Positions 10,665 through 64,000 of a stretch of DNA of 64,000 nt are shown in pieces. Positions within the stretch are counted from its first letter, which is position 1; every line of letters begins with the position of its first letter. The position numbers and the translations under genes were made by a program. The notes under the pieces are model-generated. The model was not told the origin of the DNA. It searched no databases and saw only the letters and a program-made list of their open reading frames with translations. The DNA lies in the NCBI GenBank assembly GCA_007922305.1, contig ML677343.1, positions 35,619,758-35,683,757 of the forward strand, written 5' to 3'. The DNA comes from Dermatemys mawii. Lineage: Eukaryota; Chordata; Testudines; Dermatemydidae.

Positions 10665-11275
10665 GTAGGGCAGTCTTCAATGTATTTTTCCTCATGACGC
10701 TCCTGTGACATAGGGAAGTGTTGTTATCTCCATTGTATAGATTCTAAGGCCATAAGGGATTGTTGTGATCATCTGGTCTGACCTTTTGTGTAACACAGGC
10801 CAGAGAACTGCCCCACAGTGATCCCTAGGACAGATTTTGGGGAAAAACATCCAATCTTGATTTAAAAATTCAGTGATGGAGAATCCACCACGACCCTTGG
10901 TAAATTGGTGCACTGGATAGTTACTCTCACCATTACAGATGTATGGCTTATTTCCAGTCTGATTTTTGTCTGGCTTCAACTTCCAGCCATTGGATTGTGT
11001 TATACCTTCCTCTGCTAGACTGAAGGGCCAATTATTAAATATTTCTTCCCCATGTAAGTATTTATAGATTGTAATCAAATCACCCCTTAACCATCTCTTT
11101 TGTTAAAGCTCAATAGATTGACCTCGAGTTTGTCACTGTAAGGCAGATTTTCTGATCCATTACTCATTTTTCTGGCCCTTCTCTGAACCCTCTCCAATTT
11201 ATCAACATCCTTGAATTGTGGGCAGCAGAGCTGGATTCAGAATTCCAGCAGCATTGCACCAGTGCGAGATATGGA
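10665..11275 (-). mobile_element. CR1 LINE 3' fragment, preceded by a MIR scrap
   Basis: From about 10738 the + strand reads TAGATTCTAAGGCCATAAGG then GATCATCTGGTCTGACC, the antisense of a CR1 3' end. It continues through antisense reverse-transcriptase-tail sequence (CTGGCCCTTCTCTGAACCCT at about 11170). 10665-10735 (TGTTATCTCCATTGTA) looks like an antisense MIR piece. Confidence 0.75.
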
Positions 11276-11605
11276 GGGAAAGAGAGACTAAGGGTGTCTG
11301 CGCTACCGACCGGAGCGGCGGGTAGTGATTGATCTATCGGGGATCAATTTATCACATTTAGTGTACACGCGAAAAATCGATCCCTGAGCGCACTCCCGTC
11401 AACTCTGGAACTCCACCTCTGTGAGAGGCAGAAGCAGAGTTGACGGGGGAGCAGTAGCGGCCAACTCACTACTGTTAGGATGTGTAGGTAATTTGACCTA
11501 AGGTACGTTGACTTCAGCTGCACTAGACCTGGCCTAAGTAATTTGCCTGAGGTCACACATGGGCTCTGTGGCAGAGTAGGGAATTGCCCTAATCACTGGA
11601 CCATC
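11255..11605. repeat. MIR SINE split by a Harbinger MITE
   Basis: GGAAAGAGAGACTAA (to 11291) and TAAGTAATTTGCCTGAGGTC (from 11535) join into a continuous MIR core once the element 11292-11534 and one TAA copy are removed. Confidence 0.6.
11292..11534. mobile_element. Harbinger-type MITE
   Basis: Starts GGGTGTCTGCGCTACCG and ends CTGCACTAGACCTGGCC, flanked by TAA at 11289-11291 and 11535-11537. The internal GATCGAT/CGATC and GTCAAC motifs are typical of an abundant turtle MITE family. Non-coding. Confidence 0.7.
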
Positions 11606-12700
11606 CTGGCACACTAGCTAAGGCAGGTCATACTGGGTGAAAGAAAACATAAGGAGTATTAAGACTAAGATGATTACTTGACGTTTTCTAACATCATCAT
11701 CATGAGTAGACTTCTTGCTCCATATTTCTTTTGCTGTCCCGAGTCTCTCTTGCATGCTGTTTCTTGCTCATTTACACAATACTGTTGTGCTGTGTTGAAT
11801 TTGAAATAGTCTCATTTAGATTTATTTTGTATTTTGGAATTGAACAGAAACACAGTGTCTTGCTTTATGTTCACATAGCACCCAAAGGTCTCAGTCAGGA
11901 TCAGGGCTCAGATTTGCTATGCACTGTATCTGACACACTGCTGGTCCTGACAAGTTTACAATCTAGCTTGAGACAAGATACGGTAAGTGGGTGATGGTAA
12001 CAGTAGGATGGAAAAAGGAGTGAGAACCAGGGTAACAGTCGCAAGATTATGCAATTAGTCTAACATGGTGCAAACTTTTCTGTTGTACACTATTATTTTA
12101 ACTATTTTACCTCTCGTGTGCCTGTCATTGTTACACTTGAATGGCTTTGGAAAAAAGTGGATGAAAATCATCAGGAATTATTGAGAACAGGTCACAGATA
12201 AAATTTCTGATGCTGTTGTGTGGGCACATGGTAACTAGCCTATCCTGTGATATCTCTCGTTGATTGTATTCTCATGTTCTAGTTCTGTGTTGCATCGTAT
12301 AAAATTCACCTCCTATTCCTGTCTGAGTAACATGAGTCTAGGAAGAGTAAAACTGCCTCTGAAGAGAAAATGAACGCTGGAGAGAATGAGAGCTGAATGT
12401 AGAATAGTTTTGTAGTAAAATAACCCTCTCTGAATTGAAATCCAAATAGTTACGCAGGAGTTTCTAGTTGAGGAGTTCTAGAAAAATACAAAGCCAAAGG
12501 AAAGTTTCAGAAGCCATAACGAATAAATGTTTAAAGTGGTTGTTTTTGGAGATCAGGAGGAAGGCAGTAGGAGAGAAGATGGATGGGAAAGAGATGTGTA
12601 CAGAACATTTGGCGTTTCTGTGGGCTTGTTTAATTTGTGCATTAAGCAAATGAATTTAATAGATTTACTATTAGTTAAAAGATATGGAGTTGCAGTGCAA
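11606..12700. repeat. Old interspersed repeat (about 11870-12040) in otherwise unassigned sequence
   Basis: TAGCACCCAAAGGTCTCAGT...CAAGTTTACAATCTAGCTTG resembles a widespread amniote repeat tail. A similar stretch occurs at 42790-42870. I cannot name the family. The remainder shows nothing. Confidence 0.35.
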
Positions 12701-12950
12701 AGACTTGTCTACACTGCCACTTACAGCGCTGAAACTTCTTTGCTGGGGGATATGAAAACACACCCTCCTCCCATCCCCAAGTGATGCAAGTTTCAGCATT
12801 GTAAAGTGGCAGTGTGTAGATAGTGCTATAGCGCTGGGAGCTATTCCCCTCAGAGAGGTGGTTTTATTACAGCGCTGGGAGAGCTCTCTCCCAGTGCTGG
12901 AGCCACAACTACACAACCATGTTGAAGCACGTGGGCTGTGCAGACATAGT
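12701..12950. mobile_element. Harbinger-type MITE
   Basis: Starts AGACTTGTCTACACTGCCAC and ends TGTGCAGACATAGT, with CAA on both sides (12698-12700 and 12951-12953). It contains several CAGCGCTG motifs typical of a turtle MITE. No ORF. Confidence 0.65.
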
Positions 12951-12953
12951 CAA

Positions 12954-13412
12954 AGTCTCATGGATATATAAATAGTAGCTTTGTTCATAACTAAAGTGCC
13001 CTTCAGAGTGTCCTCCTTTGACAATTCTAGTGACTCTGCTTTTTTGAGGCAGGAAGTTTGGAGTGTGTGATACAATCACAAATCCCCCCCGGGAAATAGT
13101 AGATGCCAGACAATATTCATTTGAAGATGGAGACTGTATTTCATAACTGAATAAAAACTAGAAGTATCTTCATAGTCTTTAGACAGATATTGGTTAAGTT
13201 ATTGAGCCCTTCTTGGATTGCTAGCTTTTTTAACTAGTTTTCCTACACACATCATAACCACAACAAACCAGAAAGTAATCTGTAGATTTTGTCCATTGCC
13301 TCCTAGTGTGACTGTTATATTTATAACAGTAGTAACAAACTATACTAAAAGTGGTTAATATTACGAAGGTTGCCTTTGAAGCTTTAATTCAGCCCCCTTG
13401 TATGTATGCATT
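12954..13412. other. No recognised feature
   Basis: AT-rich, non-coding. Confidence 0.45.
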
Positions 13413-13648
13413 TTAGGGCTGGTTGACACTGAAAATTTACGTTTGCATAGTTATGTCTGTCAGGAGTGTGAAAAATCCACACCTCTGAGAGATTAGCTAT
13501 GCTGACCTAACTCCTGATGTTGTCCTACTACTGTCTACAGAAGAATTAGGTAGACAATGGTAGGTCGACCTAGCTACAGCCTCTTGGGAAGGTGGATTAC
13601 CTACGCAGAGGGGAGAATGTCTTTTGTTGGCGTAGGTAGAGTCTACAG

Positions 13649-15033
13649 CAGTGGTTTCCAATCTTTTTATGCACAAGATCACTTTTTCAATTTAAGATCA
13701 ACCCAGGATCTACCTTGCCCCTTCCCTGAGGCCCTGCCTTGCTCATTCCATTCCCTGCTCCCTCTGTCATTTTGTGTAGGGGGTTGGGTTGTGGAAGAGG
13801 ATGCAGGCTCTGGGCTAGGGCCAAGGGGTTTGGAGGGTGGGAGGGGATGCCACGCTGAGCCTGGAGCAGGGGGTTAGGGTGCTGGAGTGAGGGGTGCAAG
13901 CTCTGGGAGGAAGTTTGGGTGCAGAGGTCATATGGTCACACTGCACCTAATCTCATAAAATCCACTGGACATTTCATGAGTTTTACTTTTTATTAGTGTC
14001 ATTTGTGGTTTAAAGATCCCAAATCTTCAGGGATTGTCACAAATCAGTGTAACATTCTCAACTGTGGGGTGTACGTTGTCTGAGCCTTGGACAGGGTTGG
14101 GGTGCAGAAGTGAAAGGTGAAAGCTCTGGGAGAGAGTTTCAGGGCAGGAGGGGGCTGTGGGAGGGGATGAGGGGTGTGCCGAAGCGAGGGTGACCAGACA
14201 GCAAGTGTGAAAAATCGGAACAGAGGTGAGGGTGATAGGAGCCTATAGAAGAGAAACCCGAACATTGGGACATTTGGTCACCCTAAAGCGGTGCTGAGGC
14301 AGGCTGCTTGCAGGGCCGTCCCTACCCATACACAGAGTAAGCAGCTGCGTGGGGCACCTGCGCGGCTGCATGCTGCTCCAGCCCCGCCCCGCCTCTTCCC
14401 ACCCCATGCCTTCCCCAAAGCCCTCTCTGCTCCGCGCACACACCACCCGTTCCCCAAAGCCCCCCCCCCCAGCTCTGCCCCCAGTCCACTCCTTCCCGCC
14501 CTTGCTCTGCCCCCACTCCCCTGAGGGCCTGCACTCACCAGCAGCAGGAAGTGCAGCGACCCGGCCCCAGGTGTGCCACAGGTGAGTGCTGGGAGGCGGT
14601 TCCCCCTGCCACTCTAAGCCTGCTTTCCCCCCTGACAGGGGGCTGCATAGGGTCCCAGAATAGCTAGGAACAGTCCTGGCTGCTTGCCTTCCCTGGCCCC
14701 ACACTGCTCCTGCAAGTGGCTAGCTGCTGGCACATGTCTGCACCCCCTGGGGAGGAGGGGGGCAGTGGGTCTCCATGTGCTGCAAGTACTCCCTCCACAG
14801 CTCCCATTGGCCGGGGAGCTGTGGGGATGGTGCTGGGAGCGGGGGCAGCACATGGGGCCGCAGACACGTACTGGCAGCCAGCTGCTCCTGGGAGCGACAT
14901 GGAGACAAGTCAGGCACGAAGCCTGCCTCAGCCCTGCTGCACCATCGTATGTTTAGCGACTAGAGTTCGTGATGCACTGGCAGATGCTCCAGGATCATCC
15001 AGTTGATTACGATGGTCTGGCTGGTGACCACTG
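13649..15033. mobile_element. hAT-type element, 1.39 kb, non-coding
   Basis: Begins CAGTGGTTTCCAATC and ends GGCTGGTGACCACTG. Flanks GTCTACAG (13641-13648) and GTCTGCAG (15034-15041) differ at one base of eight. The interior is GC-rich (about 14300-14900) and gives overlapping frames on both strands with no recognised domain. Confidence 0.75.
14187..14285. mobile_element. Short inverted-repeat element nested in the hAT
   Basis: Ends AGGGTGACCAGAC and TTTGGTCACCCT are inverted. AAGCG occurs on both sides (14182-14186 and 14286-14290). About 100 bp, non-coding, of a type very common in turtle genomes. Confidence 0.65.
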
Positions 15034-15102
15034 GTCTGCAGTGAAGCGTTATGGTGGTGATGCAGCAGCAGTGCTGTTGTAGTGTTTGTAGACATACCCT
15101 TA

Positions 15103-60612
<45,510 letters not shown>

Positions 60613-60909
60613 TAATTGAGCTACAGAAAGTTATCTGACTTGTTATGGTAGGACTGTGAGCCTGTAGAGTGGGGAGAGAGACAGATGCACTTTCACTACC
60701 CAGTGCAGCAGTCCCACAAGGGAGACTCTTGTTACTGTCCAGTCTGCCCCCTGCTTCAGAGAGAACAGGGATGGTGACAGGCAGCCAACTTATCAGGGGC
60801 GTTGATCTTGTGTAGTAAGTATCTTAGGGGCCTCGGCCGTAGAACTCCTTCTAGAAGAGCTCAGAGCAAGCCCAAGCCTGAATGAGTTCAGATCAAGTTC
60901 TAAAACTCA

Positions 60910-60939
60910 CCTTTCTAGTAAACTCCTTTCTAGTAAACT
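60910..60939 (+). repeat. Exact 15-bp tandem duplication
   Basis: CCTTTCTAGTAAACT occurs twice in direct contact (60910-60924 and 60925-60939), running into the left arm of the palindrome. Confidence 0.95.
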
Positions 60940-61020
60940 TTCATGGATTGCTTTACAAGCATGAACTTGGGGGAGGAGAGTCCTCCCCCAAGTTCATGCT
61001 TGTAAAGCAATCCATGAAAG
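60938..61020. repeat. Perfect 40-bp inverted repeat, 3-nt loop
   Basis: Arm 60938-60977 (starting CTTTCATGGATTGC and ending TGGGGGAGGA) is the exact reverse complement of 60981-61020, separated only by GAG. It lies 326 nt into intron 11. It does not resemble the transposon ends in this window. It could be a recent template-switch duplication, a hairpin RNA source or an assembly fold-back. Confidence 0.95.
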
Positions 61021-61199
61021 TCCTACAGGCCAGAGTGGTTCTCCACTGCCTGGAGGATCAGGCAGAGGTGTAAGCTGTTCTTGGCTTTTATGCAGTACTC
61101 TGCTATCATGGTAATAGGAGTTTGTCACAAATGCAGGATTGCTTTCTGTTGTATGTTTTCTAGTGTTCAGTTTGAGTTTAAATGTTCAGACTGGTAGGG

Positions 61200-61960
61200 C
61201 TTGCACTCTGTCCCTTGGGAGATCATTCCATACTCTAGCACATCTCTCACTCCCAGGGATTTTTTTTCTTGACATTTCCCCTCAGTTTTACCCTGTTACC
61301 GCCTAGGTATCACATTTTTGCCACACTAAACACCTTGTTTTTTCATCTTGCCCCTGTGCAGTACTTGTGAGCTGTTGTGGTTCTCTCTCTCCCCACACAC
61401 CCTAGCTTCACTTTGCCAAGCGTTGCATTTTTAGCTTTTTCAATCCTTCCCCTAAGTTAGGCCTTCCAGCCCTTTGATCAAATATTACTCTACCTAACCT
61501 CGCTCTTGTTTGTCAGTATGGTTCCTGTAATGCAGTGTTCAGAACTCAGTGCGATATTCCACGTGTCCTTGCTCCAAAGCCAAAGAGAGAGGGGCTATTA
61601 TGTCCTTGCTTGGTGATGTGACAGCTCTGCATGTGCAGCCCAAAATTGCATTGCCCTCATTGCTATGATATCACATTGCAAACATCTGTGGTGTTGTCCC
61701 TGCAGTCCATGCGTCTCCTTCGACATCACAGCTTGTCAAGTTTCTCTCCCTGTTGAAAATCTGGGTAATAGATTCAACTTCGACAAATAATCAGTTTTCA
61801 TGTTTTTAACCTCTCTGGACCTTATTTCTGCCCTCAGTCCTGTCATTAGCTCAGTTGTTTTGAATGTTGCTCTTTTGCAGATTGGATCTGCCCTTCTGTT
61901 AACATTTAACTTAATCTGTCTTTGTAATAGGTATTGCACAAGATAATCTTGTAATCAGTG
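61200..61960 (-). repeat. Diverged L3/CR1-like remnant
   Basis: ATTCCATACTCTAGCACATC, AGGCCTTCCAGCCCTTTGATC and AACTCAGTGCGATATTCCACG resemble antisense L3/CR1 3' sequence. Low identity, approximate limits. 61961-62639 has nothing recognised. Confidence 0.45.
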
Positions 61961-62639
61961 AGCCCCATTCTGAGGTATGACTGCACAAGGGTTCAGCAGA
62001 TTAGCATGTTTCTATTGCTGAGAGCCAGGGCCTGCAAGAGAAGCTATAGATGGCTGTGGTGTGTCTGAGCCTAGTATGGCCTGCAGGTGTAGGGTGGGAG
62101 GTCACAGTGTCATGCTCAGTGGTATGCTACAGCCCCGTGGGAGCTTCTACTCTCTCTGTGCAGTTGGAGGATGAAGCTTTAGAGTGATCCATCGGCAGAG
62201 TGCCCTGTCACAATGCTGACACTCAAGCTGCTGACAACGCACGTCTGTCATTCTGGCGATTAGCTGACTTGGTGACAGAATCCCTGGGAGTACTAAAAGC
62301 AGGTGTGTGTGGAAGCCAAAGGGGATGATACTCTTTTGTGCGTTTGGTGTTGGTTCTCGCTTGAAGGCCATCCTTGTCTCCTTTAGCTATATTGTAGTGT
62401 ACGTCTGTTCAGTGCAGTTCAGAGTGCATTTGGTCCTTGCTTTCAGCTTATGATCTGCCCACTGAATAAGCTCAAGCTTTGTGCTTGGGATTTCCGTAAA
62501 GGAAATAAATCTCTGAATATGGTCAAAGAAACTGCAGCTGCGTCCTGTGCTCAGTGCTCTGATGCATGGGGTTGTGAAGCCCCAAAGCACTTCCTGTCTT
62601 GCTGCTATGTTGATCAACTTCAACACGACACAAGATTAA

Positions 62640-64000
62640 AATGTAAACATGAAACACCGATGGCCTAGTGGGGTTAAGGAGAATAAAATATATCAGGAAA
62701 AAAAGCAATCTAGCAATGGTATAGGTCCATTATTAGATAGGGACTGTGAAATTGTTCATGATGTAGAAAAGGCAAAAGCGTTTAATTTTTTTATATAGGG
62801 AAGAAGCTAGATTACACAGTCAGTTTACAGTGTTAAAGAAATACTTTATGACAGTAACTAGGGAGATACTAAATAGTAGCTGCTAACACTAAACTGTTTC
62901 AGATCTTCAGGACCAGATACCTTGCACTCAAGAGTTAGATGGGGAGCTCTTTGATCCATTGATCTTGATATTTAACAAATCTTGGAACACTGGAGAAATT
63001 CCAAATAATTGAGAAAAAGCTTATGTACCAATTCTTAAAAAGGGTCAGCGGGTGACTTTGGTAACAAGAGGCCGGTTTCCTGTGCATTGGTCCCAGACAA
63101 AACCAAGAAAATGGTGCTACTGAGCATAATTGGTGAAGAACTAAAGGATGGAGCATAATTCAGTATGATTTTACTGAAAATAAGTCTTGGCAAATAAACT
63201 TAATATCTTTTGAGAATACAGATTTGATTGACAGAGAGAGGTGACTATTAACGTAATACGCTTAGACTTCACTAAGACATTCTGAAGTTCTGCATCACAT
63301 TCTGATTTTAAAAAAATGAGCACTAAACAAAATGATTGTAGCACATATTGGATTTTAAAACTGACTAAGTGATCTCAAAGATAACTGTAAGTGAAGGTGT
63401 TTCCTCTTCAAGAAGTCTGTCTATGACCTTGTGGTAGTCAGTATCTCTATTAATGATCTGAAAGAGAAAATAAAATCATTTCAGATGATAGATTTGTAGA
63501 ATGGTAAATGATAGATAGCTCAGTTATCTACAATAATGCTTGGAAAGAATGAGCTGGGCTCAAGTGAACAATGTTCGTTTTAATACAGCCAAATACAAGA
63601 TAATACACTTGGGAACCAAGAATGTGGGTCACGTACGGTATGGGGGACTGTATCCTGGAAAGCAGTGACTCTGAAAAGAACTTAAGGGTCATTGTGGGAA
63701 CCAGCTGAGTGCAAGCTCTCAGTGCAGTGCTGTGGCTGAGGGCCTGTACACAGGGGAACACTGAATAGAAGGTATTATAACCTCTGTATAAAACATTCAT
63801 GAAACCATAACTGGAAAATCTTGTCCAGTTCTGGTATTCACACTTCCAAAAGGTTGTTGACTAACTGGAAAGCGTTCAGAGAAGAACTACACAAATGATT
63901 TGCTGTCTGGAAAATCTGTTTTACAGTGAGACTAAAGGAATTTCGTCTCTTTAGTGTATGCAAGAGAAGGGAAGAGGTGGCTTGATCACTGTATACAAGT
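62640..64000 (+). mobile_element. Old L3/CR1-like LINE, runs off the window
   Basis: GACCAGATACCTTGCACTCAAG, TTGATATTTAACAAATC, AATACAGCCAAATACAAGATAATAC and GGAAAGCGTTCAGAGAAGAAC follow the sense order of a CR1-group reverse transcriptase region toward the 3' end. Many stops. Confidence 0.65.

Larger units (their letters stand above)
13416..15099. mobile_element. Harbinger-type MITE containing a nested hAT element
   Basis: Outer ends GGGCTGGTTGACAC and GTGTTTGTAGACATACCC with TTA duplications (13413-13415 and 15100-15102). The hAT element at 13649-15033 lies inside, and that in turn holds a third element at 14187-14285. Confidence 0.6.

Noticed and set aside
14243..15006. Overlapping GC-rich frames that might be an exon
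   Set aside because: Contained in the hAT element 13649-15033 and open in several phases on both strands.

Overview
This window is vertebrate nuclear DNA, most probably from a turtle. The only host gene I can support is the 5' half of AP1G1 (gamma-1 subunit of the AP-1 clathrin adaptor), on the + strand. Ten coding exons are spread over 44.7 kb, from the initiator ATG at 15931 to 60611. They encode residues 1-362 plus two bases of codon 363, about 44% of the roughly 820-residue protein. All nine complete introns are GT-AG and the reading phase carries through every junction. The non-coding first exon, the promoter and the C-terminal half (rest of the trunk, hinge, ear) are not identified here. 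The turtle assignment rests on the repeat mix: many CR1 LINEs in both orientations, MIR SINEs, hAT and Harbinger miniature elements, Penelope-like tails and chromodomain Ty3/Gypsy elements. A crocodilian is the main alternative.

Layout. 1-15930 lies upstream of the start codon (5' flank or intron 1). It holds a degenerate pyrimidine-rich tandem repeat (1-1000), MIR and CR1 fragments, a CpG-rich hAT element (6767-7609) that could pass for a promoter island, a Penelope-like fragment with a GIY-YIG remnant (8030-9369), and two nested stacks of DNA transposons (5939-6504 and 13416-15099). Intron 2 (16132-33120) contains a CR1 whose interior is split by a Penelope-like insertion and a 400-base N gap, and a minus-strand Ty3/Gypsy chromovirus (21917 to about 29725) with both LTRs, itself split by two back-to-back hAT elements. 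Intron 3 holds a second, plus-strand chromovirus remnant (about 37690-41037). Introns 4-11 carry CR1, MIR, hAT, a solo LTR, a mariner-like miniature element and, in intron 11, a perfect 40-bp inverted repeat with a 3-nt loop.

The other open frames in the window are transposon remnants or chance frames in biased sequence. I found no second cellular gene, no tRNA or rRNA gene and no CRISPR or bacterial-type system. The observations most worth checking are the perfect palindrome at 60938-61020, the fold-back Penelope-like insertions with 12-15 bp target duplications and a hammerhead-like core, the hAT target sites centred on TA (including one 8-bp site present in three copies around two elements), and the two chromodomain Gypsy elements in one gene.
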